From: Pigoraptor vietnamica
Lineage: Eukaryota > Opisthokonta > Filasterea
Reading direction: 5' to 3'
Length of the DNA: 25,134 nucleotides
Assembly: GCA_943704525.1 (NCBI GenBank)
Contig: CALSCQ010002691.1
Location: 1 to 25,134 of the forward strand
Shown here: positions 9,570-19,299 of the stretch, piece by piece
Layout of the letters: each line of letters starts with the position of its first letter
How positions within the stretch are numbered: position 1 is the first letter of the stretch
Program-made: the position numbers and the translations under genes
Notes under the pieces: generated by a model
The model's database searches: none
What the model was told of the DNA's origin: nothing
What the model saw: the letters and a program-made list of their open reading frames with translations, nothing else

Positions 9570-11933
9570 ATGGCGGCTGCATCTCGTGCGGCCCAGTATG
9601 CGGCACGCGGGCCGTGTGCCTCGTGCGAGAATGCGACGATGGCGGGGAGGTTAGGGCATTTCGAGTGTCTTTGGTGGCTTGTCGCGCGCTCGGGAATGGA
9701 CTTTGGAGGCGTGGAGGAGGCAAGCGACGAGGACGCCGCTGGCGATACGCCCATGCATGCGACTGCCGCACACGGAAAGCTCGACTGCCTGCAGGTGTGT
9801 GCATGTGTATGCGCGTTATTGTATGCGGCGCGCTGTTCGTGTTTGGTTGCGTTGACGCTGCCCACAGGTGTGTGCATGTGTGCCTTTCGCTACGTGTTTG
9901 CGATATTGTATTTCTTAAGGGTCTTTTCGTGTTTGCTGCGTTGCTTGCATTGTCGTTCGTCGTCGTTTTTGTTGATGTGCGTTTTGCCACTTCCTCCACA
10001 GTGGTTGATTGTGAACGGAGGCTCTCCCACCTGCGTGAATGCCGATGGCCGCGTCCCCGCACACGGCGCCGCTTCCTACGGACACATCGAGTGCTTGCGA
10101 TTGACTGCTGTGGACGACGCGTGCGCCGCCGTCGACCGATACGGAGACACGCCCTTGCATCTAGCCGCGCTGAACGGCCACGTGGATTGCGTCAGGTGAA
10201 TGGCCGCATCGGTGTTTGGGGTGTGCACTTGCGTATTGATGTCGGGTGGGGGGAAGTTTGGCTGCAACGGCAATCCTCCTCCCCTTGCTATTCATCGTGC
10301 ACTCGCCCCCGCCATTCCTTATGTGCCCTGTTCCACTCTCTTCCCCTGCGGTTGCAAAAAGCGGAGTCTTGGACAGGCGTCTGCGTCTGCAGACGAATGA
10401 ATAGCGTGTCAAACCATTCTCACTTATCGCTGCTCACACACAACGCGCTTTCTTTCGCGCAGCTTGCTCTTGGAACGGTGTCCTCCCGAAGTGGTCGATG
10501 CCCCAAACACGCGCGGGTGGACGCCACTCCACGCAGCCGCATCACGTGGCCATGCGGCTGTTGTGAGGCGCCTCATCGACGGACGGGCGCAAGTCACACT
10601 CAGGTGCGTGCGTGCGAGTTGTGGCGGGACTGTGATGCACCCCATGGTAGATGTATTGCGTCGTACTGCGTCGTATTGTGCCGTACTGCGCCGTATGTGG
10701 CGTATTGTGCCAATTGTCTCTCTCTCACTACTTCGCAACTGCATCTGCGACGCACACACGCACGCAATCAGGGCGCTTGATGGCTCCACTCCCGCCGACA
10801 TTGCGGGCCGCGGGGGTCACAGAGAAGTCGCTCTTCTTATTGCATCGCAGGGTGAGACGATTCATACATACGCACAAGCCCACGCACGCACGCACGCACA
10901 CACACACACACACACGCACACACACACACACAAGCACACACACATACACACACACACACACAAGCACACACACACACAAGCACACACACAAACACAAACA
11001 CACACACGCACACACAAGCACACACACACACACACACACAAGCACACACACAAACACACACACAAACACACACACGCACACACAAGCAGACGCACAAGCA
11101 CGCAGACACACTCCCACGCACACCATCTCTCCCAGTCTTACAGGCACACTTTCTCTTGACTGCATTTGCACACATTTGCATTTCCGCTTCTTTCCCGCGC
11201 CGCACAAAGGTCCCGCGAGTGTCAGTGTGTACTCGAATCGAATTGCCAGTGTGGCCGAGAGTGGGCTTCCGCTTGTGTGTGTCGCCGCGGCGCTGTTCTA
11301 CGGTGCCGCTGCGATCGCGGGACACTTTTCCCCGGAATTATTCGCCGTTTTCTTTCCGGTAATTGGAGCATCTCATCCATCGCGCCTTGTTCGTGTGCGC
11401 ACGTGTGCGTCTGTGTGCATGACAATAGGAGGCGACACTTGTTGCTTCACAGCATCTCTTTCGTTTTGCCCGTCATTGCACTTTTGACGCTCTGTCGTTT
11501 GCGTCGCAGGGGGCCGAATTGCACTCGCACGCATTTCGCGGACTTCTCACACTCTTTGTCTCGCTCGTGACCATTTTCTCGGGAATGCTGGCCGCCGAAC
11601 CGCGACGTCCCGCGACGTTCGCCGCACTCTTGGTACGTCGCACGTGTTGTGTCAATGCCGATATTTTCAGTGTGTAATTTCTTGCCTCTGAGCGTCCGAC
11701 TTTGTAAGAGACCCGATTCTATTGCGATACTTTCTATACTCACCGACGCCCGTGTCCCCTTGGCACAGGCCTTGCTCACGTCGATGTTCGTGGCGTGGGC
11801 CGTGCTCTCAATGACCTTCCGAGAGTTGTCGCTCACGCTGAGAACCGTGGCGCTCGCGTCTGGGGTGGTGGCCGCGTGGCTGTCGATGGCGCGTGGGTCG
11901 GTGCTCGGTCCAAAGTCGCTCAAGAGGGAATGA
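9570..11933 (+). CDS. Ankyrin-repeat protein with a C-terminal four-helix membrane domain
   Basis: Seven exons, 9570-9794, 10002-10195, 10463-10603, 10772-10851, 11210-11358, 11510-11632 and 11769-11933, give 358 residues. An in-frame TAA just before ATG 9570 supports the start. Residues 1-213 form ankyrin repeats, with GDTPMH, GDTPLHLAALNGHVDCV, GWTPLHAAASRGHAAVV and GSTPADIAGRGGH. Repeat spacing is correct only when the introns are removed, which supports the splice model. Residues from about 225 hold four hydrophobic helices, for example LPLVCVAAALFYGAAAI, LLTLFVSLVTIFSGML and FVAWAVLSM, ending in a basic tail. The layout recalls plant ANK-TM proteins of the ACD6 type, but no Pro-Gly-Gly signature was seen, so homology of the membrane part is not claimed. 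It is probably an integral membrane protein with a cytosolic ankyrin scaffold; the partner is unknown. Intron 4 is filled by a CA microsatellite. Intron 1 (207 bases) is in frame and stopless. Confidence 0.82.
10876..11105. repeat. (CA)n tract interrupted by AAGC units
   Basis: About 230 bases of CA repeats in intron 4 of the ankyrin-membrane gene, broken at semi-regular intervals by CACAAGCACACA. This suggests expansion of a longer compound unit as well as of the dinucleotide. Confidence 0.9.
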
Positions 11934-12119
11934 AGGCGCCTGTGAAAGGAGAGCGCACAGGCTGGAGAAACAAGCGCCTGGGCCGCTGTGGAGGAGTTCA
12001 GGAGGGGGCAAACGACCGACCCCTTGTTCAGAAGGCGCCAAGCGGAGTGCCGACTGTAGAACACTGATATGACGCGCTGACACAAAAAACATACGCAGGT
12101 GCTATGGAGAGACATTGCG

Positions 12120-12169
<50 letters not shown>

Positions 12170-12680
12170 CCGGCAGCGCCGCTTGAATGCGCTCCCACTT
12201 TCCGAAATATGCTATGTATTGACCGCGCAAGGTGCGTGGCGTGAGAACGGGCACACACGATACAATTCAATCAAGGCGCAAACAGAGCGAAATCGGGAGT
12301 GTGTGTGGTGCATTACGATTTGTCATATCACCAACAGCCGGGAAGACTGTCATGTCACCGCTCCTACTCCGCCGCGGGTCGGGCACACCCAAAATTCGCC
12401 GCGAAGCTGACGAAGGTCCCCACACTTTCCCCCCCTTCCGCCAACGACAGCGCTGTCGGTGGGACTGCACTGTCAGGCCCCCCGCCGCACGTCACCCGAT
12501 ACACACGGCGCCGTGAACGCCGATCAGGCTTACTGAACGGCGGAAGGCACATTGTAATCAGGCACGGTGAGCGCCGCCCACTGCCCCGGCACTGTACGCC
12601 CGCGTGCGAATCACCCGCGTGCGTGGGCTGTGTTTTTTGTGTGGCGCGGCCGACAGCGGCCTTCGGCGCAGTATGTCGTT
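11934..12680. other. Intergenic region with CA microsatellite and dispersed repeat
   Basis: About 750 bases between the ankyrin-membrane stop and the fucosyltransferase start. It contains (CA)n at 12121-12168 and a copy of a dispersed repeat at about 12168-12315. It then carries the upstream region of the next gene, where an open frame continues back to ATG 12567 without a stop. No other gene is supported. Confidence 0.55.
12168..12315. repeat. Dispersed repeat, copy A
   Basis: This segment resembles 15970-16195. Shared landmarks in the same order are CACTTTCCGRAATA, TTGAMCGCGCAA, GCGT, GNGMGGGNACAC, GATACAAT and ARAATCGGGA (copy A has GAAATCGGGA, copy B AAAATCGGGA). Copy B lies in the last intron of the minus-strand NEK gene and has an internal tandem expansion; copy A has a single unit. 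Identity was judged by eye. Confidence 0.6.
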
Positions 12681-15633
12681 ATGCGCCGTCAGCTCACCTT
12701 CGGCGGCGCATTGCTGCTTGTGACCGCACTCGCACTCTTGGCCGAATCGTATGGCGTCTGGTCCCGCGACTCGTTCTCGTTTCTCGCGAGTGCTTGGACA
12801 ACCGCCGGCGCAGAGCGCGCCGATGATGCGCGCACACAGGCGCTCTCTGACGGACTTGAGAGGGACATCGTCGTCGTCATCACTCCCCGTGAGCAGGAAA
12901 CGTCGCCCCGGCTGTCTGCCAGCGGAGATGGCGCTTCGCTGCGAATCGACAGCCTTCGATTGGGAAATCCGCCGCAGACAGCCCCGGGAGGGCTTGCGTC
13001 CACCCCTGCGAGGCTCGCGTTTGTGACATCAAGCCATCGGTCGCCGACTGCGGATGAAACGGCGCGCGCAGATCTGCCCATAGTGTTGCCGACGTCGTCT
13101 CTCGGGCCCTTTGCTGAGCGGCCGTCGTCGCGCGTGCCCGTCACGAGCACCGCTCCGTCGCATGGCGCGCAGTCTTTTACTACCACGCCGCTGTGGGACA
13201 GGGGACCGGGCGGTGCGACAACGACGAAGCTGGGCGCTTCAATTAGTGCGACGGCGTCTCCGGCGCCACTGTCACCAGCGTCGTCGTCGTCCGCAATTAT
13301 ATCATCCATACGGTCTTCGACTGCGCTGGTGAGTGCCGCGGCGGAGGGCGCGGCGCCGGTTGCTGTCGCAGTGTCGCCCTCGTCTGTCGATGTGCCGCTC
13401 TCAACGCCATCCGCGCCGACGGCCAGTGGTATTAGCAGCGCGACTGGGACGTTCGGCCGTGGTTGCGTGCAGCGCCATCCCTCAGAGCGCTTCCTCGTAG
13501 CGGACACGTGCCAGTGGGGACAGTCGAACCAACTGCGCACGGTAGGGCTCGCCGCGAACCTCGCGTGTGCGCTTGGACGGTCGCTTGTGGAGCCGCCGCT
13601 GTGCGAGAGCATGCTCAACAAGATGGGCACGTCGGTGAACCGATCCTCCGACTACTTTGACGTCGCGGGCAGCATCAACCCCTTCTTTGCCGAGTGCGAG
13701 CGACGGAGGGCGGAGTTGGGCATGCCCGCTCTCGCTGTGCCGCTACGTGTCGTTCCGCTGGACGAATTTCCGCGCCTGTTCGGCGACGAAGTGTCGGCGT
13801 CCGGAGTGGACCCGACGGCCGTCGTGGCGACGCTTGGACAGCGCGACTACGAGGACTCGCCGCCACCCTCTGCGGCGCCGTGGGAAGTGCCGTGCGTGTC
13901 GATGCAAGTGTATTATGGGTTTCCTCCGCCCGAGCTGGTCGGTCGCACGGCGCCCCTTCTGACCCGCGCCCTGAACGTGCGCTGTTCCGCGGCCGCATTT
14001 GTGAGAGCGCCGCCGGCGTTTCGGGTGGGTCAATCGGTGTGTCAATGGTCAATGGCATTCAAAAGACATATCGTGTGTCCGGAGGTACCGTACTCGGCTG
14101 TAACAGTTGTCGTCTGAAAGCTAACGGTCGCCATCGCGTCCGTTTGCAGCATAATCAAACATCGATGCGCACGTACTGGGAGGCTCGGCCGGACGAGTGG
14201 AGGGCGCTGAACAGCACGTGGTACTACAAGGGCCGCTTCGGTCCGAGTGTGGGTGAGCTACTCGCCACGGTTCACGAAGAGCTCCCGTTTCCCGACGCGC
14301 CGGTTGTCGTGACACAGCAGCTCTTCGGACAGCGAATATTTCCGCTGGACGGATTGCCGCCGTTCGAAGATGGCCTGCTGCGACCGCGCTCCGACATCAT
14401 CGCGTTTGCGAGGGAGATTGCCGCGCAGCTTCGCCCGTGAGTGTTGGCGTTGTGACTGACCCCGTTTAGATCTTGGCTTTAGATCTCAGCTGCGACTATC
14501 ACCCATTTGTTGTGTACTGCTGGACTAGATGAGGGGAGGGTGACGGATTCGTAAATGGCGCAATAGATTGCACACACCAACACGCGAAATTCTCGCGGCC
14601 GCAGGTACGTCAGTGCGCATCTGCGGCTGGGCGATTTTACGACGTCGCACTGCTTCAAAAAGTCGATTGAACCGGGCTTTCGGGCGTGCGGCGTGAACAT
14701 GACGCGCGCGCCTGAAGCGCTCGTGGACGCCGCGTTGCACACGAACGCAACGGCCTTTTTGGTCGCGTCGAACGGATCGCCGGAGGAGTTGGAGGTTTTC
14801 GAGCGGCGCGTCCAAGGTACGGTCGCCGTCACTCGGTCGCTGCAGCTTCAATTAGCTGCGCCGTCATGCACTAACAGCTGTCAATGCTCTTCGATGCCGC
14901 GTGACTGGTCACTGTCAAGAGATCGCCTGTTAATGTGGTGTTATAGTGACACTGCCCGGCCTTCTCACGTGGTGTGAGCAAGCGACTGATGTGTCTCTTA
15001 TGGCTGGTCGTGGAGTTGATGTACCGTACGGCCGTCAACTGTCGGTCTTGATCAAACTGAACTCGCTCAACCGAATCAAAATTCTTCGCTGGCGCAGAGC
15101 TCATGCCCGACCTGCGCCTGTTCCGCTTGAGCGAGGACATGTACCGCGCGCGGTTCAACGTGGACGTCATCGACCCCGTCATGTTCGCACTCGTTGAGAA
15201 GATGCTTCTTGCGTGTGGGGCGGTGAGTGGGCGCCCGTCGACGGCGCGTGCCACTGCGGGCCGATTTGTCGGCTCGGGTCACTCACTATAGCTATCAAGT
15301 GGTAAATTACCATGCAGTTAGCCTTCTGCGCTGCCGATACCCCATCTGATATGTGTTAGTGAAGGAGGGACTTTTCCGGCAGCCGTGGTTCGGCCCTGGT
15401 TCGCTAGTCGTGAGCTCGCCGTCCACCTCGTTGCGAGCGATTCGGTGTGCAATTGTCGCCCTGCTTATTCTCAGTTCGCTGCTTTACATACCCAGGTGTT
15501 CTATGGCTCGTCGGGATCGACGTTTTCCGGCAACGCCTTCGATTTGCGGGTGCACATGGACGAGTGCCGCAATTCGCGATACTTGCCACTGCCGCCGTTG
15601 TATGGCACGCTGCCGCCTGTCGTTTGGAAGTAG
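12681..15633 (+). CDS. Type II membrane O-fucosyltransferase-family protein
   Basis: Five exons, 12681-14000, 14150-14436, 14605-14816, 15098-15222 and 15496-15633, give 693 residues. The start at 12681 places a signal anchor at once (MRRQLTFGGALLLVTALALL). An in-frame ATG at 12567 would put a charged leader before it. A Ser/Thr/Pro/Ala-rich stem covers about residues 25-255. The catalytic region starts near 259: QWGQSNQLRTVGLAANLACA then LGRSLVEPP matches the N-terminal motif of GDP-fucose protein O-fucosyltransferases. YVSAHLRLGDF (residues 537-547) matches their conserved HxR-type motif, and FYGSSGSTFS near 650 the C-terminal motif. It would act in the ER or Golgi lumen, transferring fucose to glycoproteins. 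The exon 1 donor could instead be at 14025 (CGG|GTGGGT), also phase 0, adding eight residues. The assignment is to the superfamily; the substrate is unknown. Confidence 0.8.
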
Positions 15634-15833
15634 AAACCGCGCCGTTAGCACTTTGAGTCGCTTGCGATCTGCGCTTCACTACGGACAAAGCGCTCGCGTG
15701 CATCCGGCATCATATTGACGCGTGCAGTGCCAGCATGCGAGACGGCGATGCTTCCCACCCGGTTCCTGGAGCTGTGGGGATCTGAAATTCCGTTATTGTA
15801 AGTTTCGGCTAAATTAACTACAGATTACTTCGC

Positions 15834-16585
15834 TCAACATTTGCTGTTCAAAAAGCAGTCTCGTCTCCACAACCGAAATGCCGACGTTTGTTCAAAACGC
15901 GCGACCCACGCAAAACCAGCGACATACGCACACAGCCCGCAGGTGACACGCACTGCCGCACGCACACAAACACAACGCCGCAACCGCCGCACATGCTGTG
16001 GGAAGTGCCTTCTCACTTTCCGGAATAGTGGTTGTGCATTGAACGCGCAATCTGCGTCGTGTGTGCGGGAACACACAGCATGATACAATAAGTAAACGTG
16101 TGTGGGAACACAGCATGACACAATAAGTAAACGTGTGTGGGAACACTCATCATGATACAATAAGTAAACTGGGACAAAATCGGGAAGCGTGGTGCGCGTG
16201 CGTGCGTGCGTGCAAATCGCACCTTGTGAATCGTGGCAATGTCCGGCCTGTCCTCAGGGTTGATCTTAATGCACGCGTCGACCAAATTGCGGAGGTCTTC
16301 GGAGTAGATGTCGCCGGGGAGGGGCGGGTACTCGCACTTCTCGATCTTACGAAGGAGCATGCTGAGGTTCATGTTCTTGCCTGTCGCGGACAGCGGCAAG
16401 AGAAGGACGAATGATATGGAACGTGAGATGGGCAACGTATGCAGAGAACGATCTGCGCGTGTGTCCTGTGTGTGTATGTGCCTGTGTGTTTGTGTGCGTA
16501 TGTGCCTGTGCCTGTGTGTTTGTGCGTATGTGTGTGCGCGCGCGCGCGTGTGTGTGTGTGTGTGTGCGTGCGTGCGTGCGTTTGT

Positions 16586-16634
<49 letters not shown>

Positions 16635-17996
16635 TGTGCATGCGTGTGTGTGTGTGCGTGCGTGCATGCATGCGTGCGAATTCGAGGTAGACGAGTACAG
16701 ACATGTCGACTAATGCCGCACATGCACTACATCCAACCCACCGTAGAAGGGCGAGTGGAGGGCGGCGAGCTCGTACAGAATGCAACCAAGCGACCAAATA
16801 TCCGACTTGAAATCATACGACGACTCGTGAAGGCGCTCGGGCGACATGTAGTACGGCGTGCCCAGGAGCGACTGCGCAGCGCGCGTCTGCGTGCTGAAAA
16901 AGCGACCGAGGCCGAGATCGCCGAGCTTGACGGTGCCGTCGCGCGTGACGAAAATGTTGGCGGGCTTGAGATCGCGATGCATCACGCGGCGCGAGTGCAT
17001 GTGCTCGAGGGCGCTGCAGACCTGCGGTCGCACCAAGCACGACGTGAGGGAAGCGTGGGTCTATAAAACGAGGACCCCGACAAGAAAACACGAGACAAAA
17101 ACGCCGTGCAAGCGCACATTGCGCGCATCCCATTTGCATAGCGGGCACATACTTACGAAAACGCTCACGCGCACTCCGCACGCAGACATCAACGCAGCCT
17201 CCACACGCACACACCGCGCGCGCACCCCACTTGCACAACACAGGAAAGGCACACACCTACAAACACGCTCACGCAACACAACACGCGCAGGCGTACGCAG
17301 CCCCACGCACACCCCGCGCGCGCACCGCACCTGCACAAAGTACTTCCAGATGACCTTCTCCGGCAGCCGCTTGTTGTTCTTCTCAAAGTGCTTGATCATG
17401 AGGAGGAGATCGCCCGCGTCCGCAAGCTCAAGCACAATGTTTAGCTCGTCGTTCTCGAGAAACGCGGCGTAGCAGTGGATGATGTTCGGGTGGTCCAGCT
17501 GCCGCAGCAGGTCCGTCTCCTTGAGGCAGTCCGAGCGCGCCTTGGCGTCTGTGATGTCGTGCAAGGGGACCTGCGTGGCACGATAAATGGATTAGCTTTT
17601 TAGTTTGAAGTGGCGACTGTGATGTTCCTACGTTTGTACTTCACACTTCCTCGATGCACTCACAGTATGCACAAACACACTAACCCCCCCCCCCCACACA
17701 CACACACACACATACACACACACACACACACGCACAGACACACACACACGCACAGACACACACACACACACACCACACACCACACACACACACCACACAC
17801 ACACACACACACACCACAAAACATACACACACACACAACACACACACACACACGTGCGTACCTTCTTAATCGCAACCTTCTCGCGCGTGCCCACGACCAC
17901 AGCGGAATAGACGGTGCTGAATTGGCCCGAGCCCAGCTTCTTGCCGAGCTCGTAGCACGAAAGGGAACCGTACACGCTGGGGTCGCTGCGGCTCAT
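15834..17996 (-). CDS. nek7: NEK6/NEK7-type Ser/Thr protein kinase
   Basis: Minus-strand exons 17996-17862, 17570-17331, 17021-16742, 16380-16223 and 15995-15834 give 324 residues, close to the 300-315 usual for NEK6/7. The glycine loop is [10 protein letters not shown] (21-30), with VAIKK at 41-45. [11 protein letters not shown] and [13 protein letters not shown] follow. HRDLKPAN (140-147) is the catalytic loop. The DFG motif is DLG (160-162), as in NEK6/7. [15 protein letters not shown] gives activation-loop Ser176. [13 protein letters not shown] and the C-lobe DRPD motif are intact. NEK6/7 kinases act in mitotic spindle assembly and cytokinesis in animals; in this organism that is inference. 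Exons 1-4 are firm. The last exon ([10 protein letters not shown] to a TGA at 15834) is less certain because it has no clear family match and abuts the dispersed repeat. Introns 1-3 contain dinucleotide repeats. The 5' flank carries the GGTGAGGGTT motif. Confidence 0.9.
15970..16195. repeat. Dispersed repeat, copy B, in the last NEK intron
   Basis: This copy matches the intergenic segment at 12168-12315 and covers most of NEK intron 4 (15996-16222) up to the proposed last acceptor. It differs from copy A by a tandem expansion at 16061-16169. Confidence 0.6.
16061..16169. repeat. Three-copy tandem repeat, 35-37-base unit
   Basis: The units 16061-16097, 16098-16132 and 16133-16169 are 37, 35 and 37 bases. 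Each runs from GTGTGYGGGAACAC through CATGAYACAATAAGTAAAC. The start of each unit is partly self-complementary (GTGT...ACAC). The array lies within NEK intron 4. Confidence 0.9.
16455..16680. repeat. (GT)n-rich tract in NEK intron 3
   Basis: Interrupted GT/GC dinucleotide sequence on the + strand (CA on the sense strand of the kinase gene), with GCGT tetranucleotide runs near 16566-16580 and 16615-16636. It is bounded by splice sites at 16380 and 16742. Confidence 0.9.
17684..17858. repeat. Poly-C run followed by (CA)n tract in NEK intron 1
   Basis: Twelve C residues (17684-17695) lead into about 160 bases of CA repeats, ending next to the exon 1 donor at 17861. On the sense strand this is a GT tract starting within a few bases of the splice donor. 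Confidence 0.9.
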
Positions 17997-18449
17997 TCTC
18001 GTCCAGTGTGTCAGAGCGTCTTGTGTTTGGAAGTGCTACGTGGATGATCGAATTCCGCGCTTAACAGGCGAGAGGAGAGGAATGTGAACGAGCGATGAGC
18101 TTTCTGCGACAAACCGTAAGAATAAGTGAGCTGTGAATCGCGCGAAACACGGATGCAAGGAGATTCACACGGCGCTACAAACCAAAATCCGACGTCCGCA
18201 AGCATAAAGAGGCACGTTCGGTGACACCACATGAAAGCAACGCTTTAGACTTGAGTGAGAATGCGTGCGGGGTGTGTGGAAGGTGCGTGTGTGAGTGCCG
18301 ACGAAGGGTGCGCTGGAACATTGTAAACAACCGAGATTGACTGCTCAGTCGCCCGGTGATTTAAATTGAAATGCCAGCCAAAAAGGGGCTGAAAACAGCG
18401 GACACGTCAGATTTTGGGAGTGTTCTCGGTCGTGCCTCTCGGCATAGGG

Positions 18450-18625
18450 CATGGTGAGGGTTCAAACCAAGAGGGCGAATAGGCCCATGGTGAAGGTTAG
18501 AGGCGAAGCTTACCGTAACAACACGGCAGGACACTGGCACACTGAGTTTCGGCCGTCTGTTTGCAGAGACGGCGCACAAATACGCGCACGCAAGTAGCGC
18601 ATACGTCATAGTGAGGGTTAGAACC
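18450..18625. promoter_or_regulatory. Three copies of the CATRGTGARGGTT motif upstream of the NEK gene
   Basis: CATGGTGAGGGTTCAAACC at 18450, CATGGTGAAGGTTAG at 18486 and CATAGTGAGGGTTAGAACC at 18607 share a core also found at 869, 1036 (minus strand) and 21331. All of these lie in intergenic DNA. A shared regulatory site or a degenerate repeat are both possible. Confidence 0.5.
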
Positions 18626-19090
18626 AGATTCCACGTGAAAGCCGCTTTGCATAATGTGAAATCATGACTGACTGCCGCCGAGTGATTGGCGCCGGTGCGT
18701 GCCGGACGTTGGCACTTCGCAACGGCAGCTACACTTTTCGGGCCGTGCGCTCTAAACGCGCACACGCGCACACGAGCAGTGCCGGCATAGAGCTATGGCC
18801 AGTACACTTCGCGAACACTTTGCAGATGCGTTTTTTTTTTTGGAAGATGCAGCAGCAGTATTCATTATTTTTCGCAGTTTATTGGTTTCCTCTGGTGCCA
18901 GTTTCACAAAGAGAAGCCAGAGTCGTCGGCGCCGGTAGTCCCAGTTGCCGTAGTCGGAGTAGTCGTGTTCCGAGTCGCGATGGTCCGGGCGCTCGCTGGA
19001 CTCGTCAGTGTCAAGTCATTGCCTGCTGCGAATGCACGGCGCATCCGGCTCCAATTCAGTCACCGGCGGGCCGCGGCCCACGAGTAACGG

Positions 19091-19162
19091 CGGCTGTCGC
19101 ACGAGTACCGGCTGTCGCATGAGCAGTACCGGCTGTCGCATGAGCAGTACCGGCTGTCGCAT
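19091..19162. repeat. Minisatellite, 21-base unit, about 3.5 copies
   Basis: CGGCTGTCGCATGAGCAGTAC repeats at 19109-19129 and 19130-19150, with an 18-base variant at 19091-19108 and a partial unit at 19151-19162. It is intergenic, about 140 bases past the stop of the minus-strand ankyrin gene. Confidence 0.95.
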
Positions 19163-19299
19163 CGCCGCCCCCCTCGACGCGTGCGTGCGTGTGCTGCGTT
19201 TGCATGTGTGCGTACAGTTCAGGGAGCTCTCATTTCGGTGAATCCAATGTGAATATATGAAGTAGTTGCCTGGCGCCCTGAGATCTGATATGACAATAT

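Larger units (their letters stand above)
17997..19299. other. Intergenic region upstream of the NEK gene
   Basis: About 1.3 kb between the NEK start codon and the stop of the next minus-strand gene. It contains an AT-richer patch (18358-18375), three copies of a GGTGAGGGTT-like motif (18450-18625), a T11 run (18831-18841) and a minisatellite (19091-19162). Open frames, for example + strand 18664-19122, show no domain and no steady codon bias. I see no gene. Confidence 0.55.

Noticed and set aside
10728-11325. Open frames encoding Cys/Val or His/Thr repeats here and at other dinucleotide tracts
   Set aside because: They are translations of (CA)n/(GT)n microsatellites and lie in introns of supported genes.
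17058-17070. TATAAAACG as a promoter
   Set aside because: It lies inside NEK intron 2, and no plus-strand gene follows that could use it.
18453-18464. GGTTCAAACCA as a possible RNA polymerase III B box (tRNA or SINE)
   Set aside because: No matching A box at a proper distance and no cloverleaf could be drawn around it. It is part of the recurrent GGTGAGGGTT motif.
18664-19122. Plus-strand open frame of 152 codons between the NEK and ankyrin genes
   Set aside because: It crosses a T11 run and the start of the minisatellite, and its product is low complexity with no recognisable motif.
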